From positions 65,587,417-65,651,416 of the forward strand of contig CM049319.1 in the NCBI GenBank assembly GCA_026874595.1: a stretch of DNA of 64,000 nucleotides. The letters are read 5' to 3'. The notes below the pieces were generated by a model that made no database searches, was not told the origin of the DNA, and saw only the letters and a program-made list of their open reading frames with translations. The position numbers and the translations under genes were made by a program. Origin of the DNA: Sipunculus nudus (taxonomy: Eukaryota; Annelida; Sipuncula; Golfingiida; Sipunculidae). Below, piece after piece: positions 39,300-50,157 of this stretch. Position 1 is the first letter of the stretch. Each line of letters opens with the position of its first letter.

Positions 39300-39690
39300 T
39301 AAGGGACGTTACATGTGCGCGTATATGCGTGAAAAAATCGCTCATATGATTTTCTAACCAGGGTGTTCAAAGTGTCCGTCAGCGTTTATGCATATATGCG
39401 CGAAAATCGCCATGAGAGCGATTTTCTCGCATAGGGTCTGGGTAAACTCGGGGGTTTAGGTTAAAATGACGTCAATTCAGCAATTTTTTGTGGAAGGCCT
39501 GCTGGTTCCACTGCATATAATTTTTGTTACCGGAGTGTTCCATGCATGAGTGAACTCAAGGAATCGGGTTAAAATGACGACACTCCACGTCTGTTATGTT
39601 GAAGAATTACTAGATTCACTATGCAAATATATTCGTCTGTCAGCTCACGCATATATGCATGTGAGCGTACATGGAAACATAGCTTTTATT
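39300..39690. repeat. Possible MITE with internal hairpin
   Basis: The left flank reads 'catgtgcgcgtatatgcgtga', and the right flank (about 39646-39672) read in reverse complement gives 'cacatgcatatatgcgtga', an imperfect inverted repeat. Inside, a 13-bp stem (39398-39410 with 39418-39430, one mismatch, 7-base loop) could fold. The phrase 'gttaaaatgacg' is repeated about 110 bp apart. No target duplication identified. Confidence 0.4.
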
Positions 39691-39846
39691 CGAATGAGAC
39701 AGACATTGTGATAACAGACTATAAAGCAATATATATAACTCTTTTCTTTAAATGCAAAAATCGTGCTAACATAACATCTCTTATTGTATGACTTGCCCAA
39801 ATTAAACATTTTATAACTTCAAAACCAACTTCTAAAAAGATCATTC

Positions 39847-39847
39847 A

Positions 39848-39913
<66 letters not shown>
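39847..39913. repeat. (AT)n microsatellite
   Basis: Uninterrupted alternating AT. Confidence 0.97.
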
Positions 39914-39914
<1 letters not shown>

Positions 39915-40951
39915 CTTTTAAAAGCCTGAATGAGCTACGCACTGAAATATGGAATACGAATAAATAAATGACATGAAAATGCAGACATACACCAACAATA
40001 AATACTCTATCCTCGTCTGTATACGACCAACCTTGAACCTTCATTGAAATTCATCTTCTTGATATAATTTGCCCATAGACAAATCAACAAAAAGACAGAA
40101 TTGTACCGACAGTGAAAAAAATATGACCGTATCGTGTAGCCTATTAAATACGGTACTCGATGCGTTTGTTTTGCTGAGACGCGAAAAGAAATGGATGGAA
40201 TATCGTATTCTGATCAAGGTACCTATCCAATATCTTGTTGATACATCGATCGCAAACTTCTGAGATTATTATCTGCTGATTTTAAAGAGAGCGTTTATTT
40301 TCTACAGATCCTCACTTAAGCTACCAAATCTTGCTCAAACAAGTTTTCCTTTCACTCTGATATGAGGAATACTTATTCAAACTTTGAAAAAAAATTAACA
40401 TGCGGAGGTCATCGGTATGATGTTAATCAAGACTCAGAGAAGGTTTATGCTGAAATTAGGGAGGTTATCTTGAAGCCAATCTAGAGGCGGAGGGGATATG
40501 TGCTCTTTGAGTACGTTCTAGTGTGTATCTGTGGTAACATACGCTAGATGATCTTGACCGCTGTATATATACAGAGGCTTTAAAACACTGGCATGGCCGC
40601 CGGGATTGGCTTAACATGCCGACACCCCCTCCTGTAAATAACTGCGGTCTTTATTTGAGACGTCAGAATGCTGGCTTTTTCACTTAGGGAGCTTATGTCA
40701 GACATATCAGTCGTCTGATCAGACCGTGATTCCACAGATCCCCCGTTTCTGCTTGTCATTCATGGTCATGAAAGACAACACTTTTTGTCTGCGTTTATTC
40801 TAAAACAGCGCTGTCCGGTGCGAAAGTGAATCACTTTGTATGGAAAGATCACTTTCAGCCAATGTTAAATATACAGGGGAGGTGGGAAGGTACAATAAAA
40901 GCCGGTTATGCCAAATATCACCGTGTTAGGACTATGGTTCCCCTAGTCAGA
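39914..40951. other. Non-coding sequence, nothing recognised
   Basis: No gene or repeat boundary seen. Confidence 0.5.
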
Positions 40952-41130
40952 CAGGGGCGGACCAGGATTTAGGAAAAGGAGGGTTCAACCCAGGAGGACT
41001 AATAACAAAACCTAAGAAAAAGTTCCCAAGGTCCGGAAAGGGGGGGGGGATCCATGCCGCAAAGATTAGACTGAAAACCTTAATAAATTTGACCCCCACG
41101 GATCCACTTCTATCACGGGGTTGATATGCC
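40952..41130 (+). mobile_element. CAGGGGCGGA-type MITE, second copy
   Basis: Starts CAGGGGCGGACCAGGATTTAGG and continues with 'aggaaaaggagggt', 'caacccaggaggact' and 'ccggaaaggggggg', aligning with 20759-20958. The right end has decayed and no target duplication could be identified. Confidence 0.65.
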
Positions 41131-41764
41131 GAAAACGTAGATAATAACACATATATCAATTTCACAAAGATGATAACACATAGATCAATTTCTGAAAAAA
41201 CCCCATGATACGTTACGCTAATATGTGATCCGTTAATTGGGTAATTTTGTTTAGGAAAATGGATTTTTGTGGAGGTTAAATACGTGATATGATATGCAAG
41301 CAAAGGAGGGGAGAGAAGAACTTCTGGACGTTGTTTCGTTAAGCCTGACCCCGTATGTAGGGCAGGCTTAAAGGGGTTCATCAATTTATTTCTATATCAA
41401 ATTATTTGTCGGTGGACTTTCTTAGGTCCCCCGAGTGCAAACCATGGAGTACAATATTTTTTTTTCATAAAATTCTTTTCTTTCTTCTGCCCGTGTATGC
41501 GCTAATTCTCTTTTCTGGCTGATTAAAAAAATTGACCTTTGTGCACAATATAAGTCATGTGTGAAAAATGAGTGAGATTGGGCATGATCGGTACTAATGA
41601 CTTGTTTCTGTGAATGCAATTCTCTCAGCCCCTTGGAGATCAAAGATCAGTTCAATAAGCTAGCCCAGTACAACTTAGAATGGTTGACATCCTCGAGAGT
41701 ACACCTAGGATAATCTGTAATGAAAGAGGGTACAGGTATTCCATGTTAGGGTTCAGCCAGAAGA
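41131..41764. other. Non-coding sequence, nothing recognised
   Basis: Minus-strand frames overlapping the MITE and this interval have no recognisable domain. Confidence 0.5.
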
Positions 41765-42030
41765 GGCCGGCTTCTGTGGCCTAGCGGTTGAGCCTAGGGC
41801 TCAAAGCCTGGATACCACTTGGTCGATTCTTAGCTCGGGCGGTGAGAATTTTCATTGTTGACCCTCAGCCAGGGTGAGCGCCCTGCAGGCTTAATTGGGA
41901 GACTCACAAACGAGTGCGCCTTTTAGGGGTCCTCGGTGTCATGATGTAGCAATGGAGATGCGACATCCCGAGTCTGGTTGACGCCTGGATTTTCCACAGG
42001 CCAGAAACGTTAAACAATCCCCCTGAATCT
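41765..42030 (+). repeat. tRNA-derived SINE
   Basis: TGGCCTAGCGG at 41777-41787 matches RNA polymerase III box A and GGTCGATTC at 41821-41829 matches box B, at tRNA-like spacing. A body of about 180 bp follows ('ggcggtgagaattttcattg', 'ccctgcaggcttaattgg', 'gacgcctggattttccac', 'agaaacgttaaacaatc') and ends near 42030. The layout (tRNA head, unrelated body, short tail) is that of a SINE and not of a functional tRNA gene. The SINE family is not identified. Confidence 0.7.
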
Positions 42031-43970
42031 TATACTGTTGATAGAACTCCTAAAGTTCTGGAAGACTTATGTCTTTTTGTTTTAATAGGTGAAAGTCAAG
42101 GTCATTTCTCCTGATGCGTAGCTATTACCATGGTTATGCATTTGTGGGGAAAATTCTTAATATTCCAAACATATGGGATATAATTTTCTTTTACTTTGTC
42201 CCTTTTCAAGCTACAGAGGTATAGTTTTTTTCGCTTTAGGCAGCAATTGACCTGTTTTACTCGACTTGATACGAAATCTCAGGAAATAATCTGGTCTAAT
42301 AAATTTTCACTGTTTTAGCTCAACACTCCAAAGATCTCAAGCGATCGATCTGAAAGTTATACTGTTGATAGAAAAACAAACGACTGCTTTTTTAATTAAG
42401 TAGAGATAGGTCCAAGGTCTAGGTCACCAAAAACACCTCCAAAATTTTATTTCATTCATAACTTTTTCAAATATTGTCCTATCAACACAAACTATAGCTC
42501 ATTTTATTTGTCTTTGTATTCCCCATTCTGTCTGTCTGTATTAGTTTTAATTTCCGGCAAGCGCTCGACCTATGGCCGTCTAGTTTTAAGATCAGGAGCT
42601 CGATCAACCAATAAAGTCAGTTGCATTAAAGCACACATTGGATCGCCCAGTACTTGGACCAAACACGGTAAAAAGGCTCAGCTGCTTGGTAACCGGAAGA
42701 AACAAGGACCTTAATTCAAAGTGTGGATAATAACAAACACACGTACAAAAGACCGGTTTCTTTAACTTTGAAGAGCTTCTGAAGAACTAGCTCGGCCTAT
42801 TTAAGCCTTCCTCTGCACAGGGAATTTGTAAACACGTTCACAATTTGTGTAGGCCAAGTGTGAGCCCTGTCTTGGCCGTCGCCCACACATAAAGTACACA
42901 CGATATACATTCACGCAGGCAATACCAAACAGGATCTAACGAAATACAAAAAAATGCTATAAAAAAGAGCATTTTAATTAGTATTTTGTTTGGAGTAGAC
43001 TGATGAAAAAATACTAGTTTTATAATATTTCTAAATCAATATTATCTACTGGAGTATATCGGCACTGACCATGCATGGGCAGCAGACATTCTGCAGAATG
43101 GACAACCCAATTGCTTCTATGTTAAGTCATATATGACTCTTAGATTTTAAACTCACCCTTTACCATGTGCCTTTTTTATTTTGCCCATAGTTCAGTGTTT
43201 GAAAGTCGGTCATATCTGAGCTCCAGCACAAGCACGGGCAGAAGAAGGGGAAAAAAGAAATTTAAATAAATGTAATCGATTTGATTGTACTCTATCTGAT
43301 AGAGTCCGTCAACAAACAATTCTGACCAAAATACTGATATAGAAATAAACCAATCAAACCCTTCCCCATCCACCCCCTCAACAGGTTAATAATAAATTTT
43401 AAATTATTCTCTAAACAGGAGATATGAATCGTATGTTGCAATGAACATCCACTTGGACACACATTTGTACTTTATATTCGCTTTCAGAGTATTAGTATTT
43501 GAAAAATTAAATTTAGATAATAAGACCCGGATTTAAAAAAATAGAATATCAGAAGAGCCAAATGCAAATATAAATAGTGTAAAATTATTTGTAAAATTAT
43601 TTGTAAAAATTACTAAGATTGCATCTATCTTTACTTTAATTATATTGTGGGTGCTAAATAATAAAAAAAAAGGATGCAGGATGCATTAGCGGTAGTTTTA
43701 TGGAGGCGGTATTTGAATGACTTAAGGAGCAGATATATATATATATAACCCTGTCGAGCAAAACTGTCATCAAATGAATTATATAGATTGCGCTTGGAGA
43801 GAGACGGTACCTCCACAACGCAATTTTGAATTGCTACATCAATAAAACGTTTTGGGCTTTTAACGTCTCACGTCGTCACCAAAGTACTGGTGACTGTAGA
43901 TTCAATAAAGGCATACGAACAGACAGGTAATCTCGCACTTAAACCTGGTTAATGGCTACAAATGATATAG
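42031..43970. other. Non-coding interval with weak internal duplication
   Basis: 'ttatactgttgatagaa' followed by 'aggtcaaggtca'-like text occurs at about 42030-42100 and again at about 42358-42425, so an old direct duplication about 330 bp apart is possible. No gene recognised. A short (AT)n tract lies at about 43731-43747. Confidence 0.45.
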
Positions 43971-44149
43971 TTATTGATCTGCAATTCTGTATATTAATGT
44001 TAATATATCTATTAATTTTATTAGAAAAAAAACGGATGTAGAGTATTGTAGACAGATATACACGGGTAAATATACCCGTCCTCCGTCAGTCCTTGTCAGT
44101 GGGAGTAAAGAGCAATTAATAATGATAATATCTTTCTTACAGTATACGT

Positions 44150-44992
44150 TGTTACAGGTCCCCCTTTTTATTGTGTGCGGCGGTCTTACAGATGATTGTT
44201 TTATTGTGCACACGGATGTTCCATGCGTTGTTTGCGTTTGGTTTGTGTGCCACGCGTAGCTTGTGTTGTGGCGGCCTGGCCGGATGTTGAAGGCTCGGTT
44301 TAATCCGCATTGGTTGAACCCTAGATGCCCAGCGTTCTTTGTTCTAGTATGTTCTTTGACCGTGTGTACTTTGTTAGATTCTTTTGATGGTTCGAGAAAT
44401 GGAAAATTCTCGGCTTGAGGTGAAAAGTTATATAAAGGGGCTGTGTTTTAGAGCCGGGAGCGAGGTGAGAGAAGATTCCAGCGAACACAGAAGCGTGTAT
44501 GTCAGAGTGAGGGACCTATTCCGATAAGTGCGGCAATTATAGATTTTCTTCAGATTTTCTTCTGGATTTTTGACGAATCTTATTTTGTCTTCAGTTTACT
44601 TTCGGGATTGTTACAAGAGCCTTATATTGGACTTTTATTCTCCGAGAGAATTTGTGTGAACTGTTCGTCCGGCTTATACATTTTAAAGAACTTGTCGCTG
44701 TGACAGTGGGCGGTATCCAGGTACTGTGCACTTTGTTTATTAGGCTGTGTGATTATATTGATTTGCTGTTATACTGTTGTTGTACTGTGTAATTGTATTG
44801 ATTTAGTGTATTGTAATGTTAGGGTTGTTTTAATAATAAATTATAGTTTTATTTGTTAACCAAAAACCACTGACTTCTTTATTCATTCCCCTAGGCTTTT
44901 CACGCTGCCTAGTGTTATAGAATCTGATTTTTTTATCTCCTTGACAAAATTTATGTTCATCACGTGATCTGTTGATATTAGGTTCCGTAACA
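44150..44992 (+). mobile_element. Solo LTR, copy 2 of the TG...CA family
   Basis: 843 bp, starting TGTTACAGG and ending TTCCGTAACA, with a 4-bp duplication ACGT on both sides (44146-44149 and 44993-44996). TATAAA lies at 44431-44436 and AATAAA at 44835-44840. It aligns with the 4747-5593 copy nearly end to end. No internal retroelement sequence follows; the next LTR starts 641 bp away and has its own different target duplication, so the two are independent insertions. Confidence 0.92.
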
Positions 44993-45633
44993 ACGTCAGT
45001 TCATGATTCATATAAACCTTAACGAAGTCGCCATTGTCACATTGTTCGTATACTTGTGTACGCTCGGGCGTACAGACATAGCGTGAAATAGAGCTGTGTA
45101 TTATTCGGGTGACAATGCCCTATTACAATGATGTATTCAAGCGATTTCTGTGTTGTCAGGTGGATACCTCGAGTACAATTGGTATTAATTAAGTTAATTA
45201 ACATATACACAGTTACATATGTAAAATACTATACATATTCCAGTGGTTTATATCTGGTTACATTTCAAAAGAAATACAATACCTAGATCTTTTTGGTAAT
45301 GACGATGTATACGTTTATATCACTTCTTTCAGTATGCATGAAAACTTGGTCGCAGAGAGCCTACATCGATTACTTGTGGCAGTTATATCGAACAGTGCAT
45401 TATAATAGAAATTTTCAATCATTTTTACTGAATCGGATTTGTATCATATTTATAAGCTTATCCAATCAGTTCGGATGATAACCAGGTTAAGGAAAGTGTG
45501 GATTTAAAATGTCTAGGCGAATAATGATACCATTTTCAATTTTTAATTACGATACAAATTGTTAATTACGATAGCGGAGAGACACAGGTCTTAAACCCCG
45601 GTGCCAAAGCCATAATCATGTGTGCGTCGGTGT
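44993..45633. other. Spacer between two solo LTRs
   Basis: No primer-binding site, polypurine tract or retroelement coding sequence. This shows that the flanking LTRs do not belong to a single element. Confidence 0.6.
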
Positions 45634-46453
45634 TGTTACAGGTGCCCTTTTTATTGTGTCACACGGGCGTAACTCGTGTTGTAGCGCTCGTGTCTAGCCG
45701 CGTATTGCATTCTCTGTTTAATCTGTGCTGGTTGAACTCTTGTTGTCTTGCTAGCTTGGGCCGAGCTCACGTGTACACCATGGTGTGTAGAGACACGGCG
45801 ATGCTTTTCTGAATGGTTCCTGTAACGCGTGATTACCGTGTACAATGTTTTATTCTTTGAATGTTGGAAAAAAAGGAAGCTTCTCGGCTTGGGGTGGAAA
45901 GGTATATAAAGGGGCTGTGTTTTAGAGTCAAGAGAGAGAGAGAGAGCAGAGAAGATTCCAGCGGACGCAGAAGCATGTGTGTCAGTTTCTAGGACCTTAT
46001 CCAATGAGTGCGGCAATTATAAATTTTCTTCAGACTTTCTCCTGGATTTTGTGACGAGTCTTGTTTGGACCTCAGTTTACTTTCTGGATTGTTACAAGTG
46101 CTTTGCACTGGACTGTCATTCTCCGAGAGTATACATTTAAAGAACTTATCGTTGTGACGGTGGTGGTATCCAGGTACTGTGCACATTGTTTATTTTACTG
46201 TGTGATTGTATTGATTTGTTGTTATAACGCTGTCATACTGTTGGATTGTATTGATTTAGTGTATTGTAATGTTAGGGTTTGTTTTAAAAATAAATTATGG
46301 ATATTTGTTAACAAAAAAAAACCACTGACTTCTTTATTCATTCCCCTAGACATTCCACGCTGCCTAGTGTTACAGAATCTGTTTTTTTATCTCCATTACA
46401 AAATGTTGTGTTCATCTCGCATATGTGATCTGTTTATATTAGGTTCCGTAACA
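45634..46453 (+). mobile_element. Solo LTR, copy 3 of the TG...CA family
   Basis: 820 bp, TGTTACAGG to TTCCGTAACA, flanked by GTGT on both sides (45630-45633 and 46454-46457). TATAAA lies at 45905-45910 and AATAAA at 46289-46294. Compared with copies 1 and 2 it has a short AG-dinucleotide expansion (agagagagagagag) near 45930-45944 after the TATA box and lacks part of the segment around the 'cacacggatgttcc' stretch. Confidence 0.92.
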
Positions 46454-46529
46454 GTGTGTCCAACGTTGCTACGACAAACTAATGAAAGTCAAGAGTACTA
46501 AAGACCAGCAGAAAAAAATCATGTCCTTC

Positions 46530-46720
46530 ACGAAGCACTCTCCTCCTACTAAGTTACATTTAGCAATTACCTCATATACTTTAATTTGGCCAATCTCGGA
46601 GGCGTTAGGGAGATTACAATTTGGCAAATGTAATAAACATTCCCAGTGTCGCCGATTGCTTCTGCAGCCTGATAACATACGACCTTGACCTCTGACCTAA
46701 TTAGCCGCTGAACAAATGGT
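46530..46720. promoter_or_regulatory. Candidate regulatory patch with CCAAT, DR1 and TAATTA sites
   Basis: GGCCAATC lies near 46588, then TGACCTCTGACCT (reverse complement AGGTCAGAGGTCA, a perfect DR1 nuclear-receptor site) near 46688-46700, followed within two bases by a homeodomain-type TAATTA. The patch is less AT-rich than its surroundings and not part of a recognised repeat. Function is inferred from motif density only. Confidence 0.25.
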
Positions 46721-47198
46721 CACCTGGACACCCCTGAATGGCTGTTACGAGCGAAACATCGGCAGCTACAAGGGCGTTATATTGCACCAATCTAACCGAG
46801 GTCACGAAGCAGGGCATGAAATGAACATTAACTTCCGGGTTCTCTATACATCTTTGGCCACACGCAAAAAAAAAGAAAGTTCGAAGGTCACCGAAAGATC
46901 ATTACAGGCCGCCATTTGCTACCTTGCTACTGCTATAATCTGTACCGTGTGTCAGCTAGGAGATATTTCCTCATTTTTTTGTACGCTGGATAGATAAAAA
47001 AAATAGGTGATACAGGGTTATGTATGAGTGGATGATAAATTTAACCTACGCCATCTCCTGTTGCCTTAATAAGCTCAATTAACGTGATGTAATGAAAGAG
47101 GTGATAGAGCTTCTAGGAGAGAGAATAATTACCACTAATCATTAACAGCGCCTAAACTAGGGTAATCTAGGTCTCCGTGGTAATATACTGTTTGTGTA
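46721..47198. other. Non-coding sequence, nothing recognised
   Basis: The 93-residue frame at 46716-46997 has no recognisable domain. Confidence 0.5.
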
Positions 47199-47201
47199 TT
47201 A

Positions 47202-47537
47202 GGCCAAAAAAATAAATAAAAGGTATGGTTCTCAGGCACCACCCGCATCAATTTTAAACCCCCGCCTCAAAATTTTTATTTTGATTTTCCAAAGTAAGTT
47301 ACCAATTTTGGACTACAGCCGCTCGGACATTTCTTTCAAGAAGATAAAATAATTTCCTTTGTTATGTAGTACTTTTACTTGTTTAGCAAAATAAATATGT
47401 TATTTTCATGCTTTTCCCTTATCATTTGACATTTTTATCGAAACATACAAAAAAAATAAAAATAAAAAAAACCGCCCGCCCGCATTGATTTCTGAAAAAA
47501 AAGTGTCTGAGAACCATACCTTTTTTTTATTTTGGCC
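47202..47537. mobile_element. Harbinger-like MITE
   Basis: 336 bp with long inverted ends: GGCCAAAAAAATAAATAAAA then GGTATGGTTCTCAG on the left, and the reverse complement of the right end reads GGCCAAAATAAAAAAAAGG then TATGGTTCTCAG. A 3-bp TTA lies on both sides (47199-47201 and 47538-47540). A TWA target and GGCC-starting ends fit the PIF/Harbinger superfamily. The inverted similarity continues inward through a CCCGCAT-type block. There is no transposase, so it is non-autonomous. Confidence 0.8.
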
Positions 47538-47540
47538 TTA

Positions 47541-48861
47541 CATGAATTTGTTTTTAATCTCAAGTGATGATAAACCTTGCACAAGAAAAAAATAACCACA
47601 GGATATAATGACCTATTCCATACATAATATTAAAAATATATGTAAATAAATGGAAATTACTTTTTACAGTCCCTCAGAGGCGCAACGATTTGATGACAAA
47701 AAAAAAAAAAAAACATTGGACGCTCATTGGATACTTCCTTCTAAAAATCAAAGACTTAAAAAATATAATACTACTTCAGATCCAGGAAGTTCACTTTGTT
47801 AGATAATTAGAAAAAAACGGGAAGGGTTTAAGTACACGGTATCTAAGAAAGATGCGTTATATTTATATAATAATTAATTGTAAATTTTATAATAATAATA
47901 TAATTATATATAATACTAAAATGCTACATTATTAAACTAATTTTTATGATTACTATGATGATGATGAATTTTTTATTCTTATTATTATTTGAGTATTATC
48001 ATTTTTACTGATTATTATGTGATTATATTTTGAGTAGTAGTTGTAGTGATATGAGAAATGGCAGTAGTAGTCTTTTTTAATTATTTTCGTGTTACCGGTG
48101 TGGCCAATTTAATAAATATGGGTTTAGGCAATCAGTCGCAAAGTTCAAGTGAGTTCAATTATATGATTATTAGTTAAACCTGTAGGATCTAGGGATCCTG
48201 TCAACATTGATAAAAGTGTTCCGGAGGGAATAGTTGTTATATGTCAGATTAAAAAAAAATAATTAACAATTTTAATCTCAATATTAAAGATGCCAAGTAA
48301 CTGCAAAGTAATCAGTAACAGCTTATTTCTTACGCAATTAAAGGGAAAACGCATCTTTTCATTTCCAAACACAATTTTGTAATTGCATCTGTACTTACTG
48401 AGAATTTAAAAATCACACGCAAAATTAGAATCAATTAGAAAGAATAATAAAATTGTTCCAGCGTAAATAATTATACGTCAATCGACTGATTAACACGCAA
48501 ACCCAATTTTTTTTCTGGGACCCTTATAGAAAATTTCTATAGAGTGATTAGCAACATCAGAAGACACAATACAGAAAACATCTGCGAACACCAGTGGCAG
48601 ATTTTCTCTTTTACTACGGCTGGTCATATTTGCTAAAAAAATATTGGAAGGTCCCAGGCCAGGCTATACATCGACGACACTGTCATCTTTTTAAGTGATT
48701 GAAAATCTGTTTTTACTCAATATTAGCCTTTCCAAGATTTCGCAAATCCTATTACTGTAAAATGGTTTCCTGTAACTTGGATACCTTGGGCCACGCTTTA
48801 GCTTTCCTGATTTTTGGGGTTCTGTTTTGCACGGCTTGCTAGATGAAATTTTTGCTATCTT
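47541..48861. other. AT-rich non-coding interval
   Basis: Includes simple A-rich and ATT/ATG-rich stretches at about 47698-47714 and 47930-48010. No gene recognised. Confidence 0.5.
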
Positions 48862-49510
48862 GGTCACGGGGTCAAAGGTCACGGCCACAGGACTCACTTC
48901 TTGAAAAAGATTGTTGACCCATTTTAAGCCTAACCGTTTGACTCAAATCTTTCATCTTACACATTTTGCTCACCCACCAATGGATAAAGAACCCTATCGT
49001 TTTTCAGGTCACGGGGTCAAAGGTCACGGCCAAACCGCTTGACTAAAACCTTTCATCGTGCATATATTGCTCACCCACCAATTGATGAAAAACCCTATCG
49101 ATTTTCAGGTCACGGGGTCAAAGGTCACGGCCAAATCGCTTGGCTAAAACCTTTCATCGTGCATATATTGCTCACCCACCCATTGATGAAGAACCCTATC
49201 GTTTTTCAGGTCACGGGGTCAAAGGTCACGGCCACAGGGACCCATTTCTTAAAAAAGAATGTGGACCAATTTAAAGCCAAATCGTTTGAACTAAACTTTT
49301 CTTCAAAATATGGCTCACCTACCCATGGATGAAGAACCCTTTCGATTTGAGGTCAGGGGTCAAAGGTCCCGGCCAGAGGGCCTACTTCTTGAAAAAGCTT
49401 TTGGACCAATTTAAGGCCAAACATTTCGACCAAAACCTGTCATCTTGCTTATATGGCTCACCTTCCCATGGACGAAGAACCCTATTAAGTTTGAGGTCAC
49501 AGGAGCAAAC
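48862..49510 (+). repeat. Tandem array with DR1 sites, units of 101 and about 142 bp
   Basis: Six repeats start at about 48862, 49008, 49109, 49210, 49352 and 49493. Two unit lengths occur: 101 bp, and 141-146 bp carrying an extra block of about 41 bp ('acttcttgaaaaag..tggaccaattt'). Each unit contains 'cacccaccaattgatgaa', 'gaaccctatcg' and 'ggtcacggggtcaaaggtca'. The exact DR1 GGGTCAAAGGTCA occurs four times (48869, 49014, 49115, 49216); the fifth unit has a mutated second half-site. Frames of 97 and 108 residues cross the array but reflect the tandem repeats. Confidence 0.85.
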
Positions 49511-49729
49511 CTCCTCATTTTCACACTGTCTAATACACCCATTCCATTTATGCCCCGTGCGAGGAGATGCTCCGCTATCGGTGCCCTTGTTTTTCTTGTT
49601 TGAGAACTTGGACCTAAGGAAGAGACAAGTGCTGGAGTTCTTTAAATCTATTTAATATCTATAATTATATGTGTTTTAAATTCATGTTTCTTAAATATCC
49701 TCCTCCGAGATAAAGACGTCTTACCTTAA

Positions 49730-50153
49730 AGGTGTCCATTTACCTGTCATTTGAAAAGAATTTATGTGATTTCTGGCTTCCTCTGTGTATATATCAATGA
49801 TCTCAGGGTAAGTCTAGTTATGAACAGCTCATATAACGCCTAACTTTTATCAACAACAAAGTTTGTAAACACAGCAATGTTGACAAACAGGAAAATTATA
49901 ACCTAATGTGGTTGATTGCATTTATGCCGGGGTAGAAAGGTCACATATTGGAAACCGCCATTTGCAAAGCTCTGGCTTATCTGACTTAATTGCAACAAGA
50001 TTCACTTGTTGATTTTTTTTTATTATTATTTTGGCGGGCCCCCACATATGAGAAACACATTAATATAAACAAAATAAGCAGCCTGTTTGTGGTGATATAA
50101 GCTCCATGAGATTACCTTTAGTTAATAAACGTCAGATAGGTGATTGGGTCCCT
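49730..50153 (+). mobile_element. Full-length TTAA MITE (Kolobok/T2-like)
   Basis: 424 bp between two TTAA tetramers (49726-49729 and 50154-50157). Terminal inverted repeats are AGGTGTCCATTTACCTGTC on the left and AGGGACCCAATCACCTATC on the right in reverse complement, about 14 of 19 positions identical. TTAA flanks with AGG-starting ends match the Xenopus T2 (TTAAAGGRR) type, now placed in the Kolobok superfamily (established knowledge); piggyBac-type elements also use TTAA but start with CCC/CCY. There is no coding capacity. Related copies lie at 12.5, 15.7, 35.5 and 36.3 kb. Confidence 0.82.
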
Positions 50154-50157
50154 TTAA

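Noticed and set aside
41777-41840. Functional tRNA gene
   Set aside because: Box A and box B are present but no acceptor stem folds and a SINE-like body follows.
44150-46453. A complete LTR retrotransposon bounded by two LTRs
   Set aside because: The 641-bp spacer lacks primer-binding site, polypurine tract and coding sequence, and the two LTRs have different target duplications.
45651-46501. Open frames of 121 and 146 residues
   Set aside because: They lie within or across a solo LTR and are not conserved in the other LTR copies.
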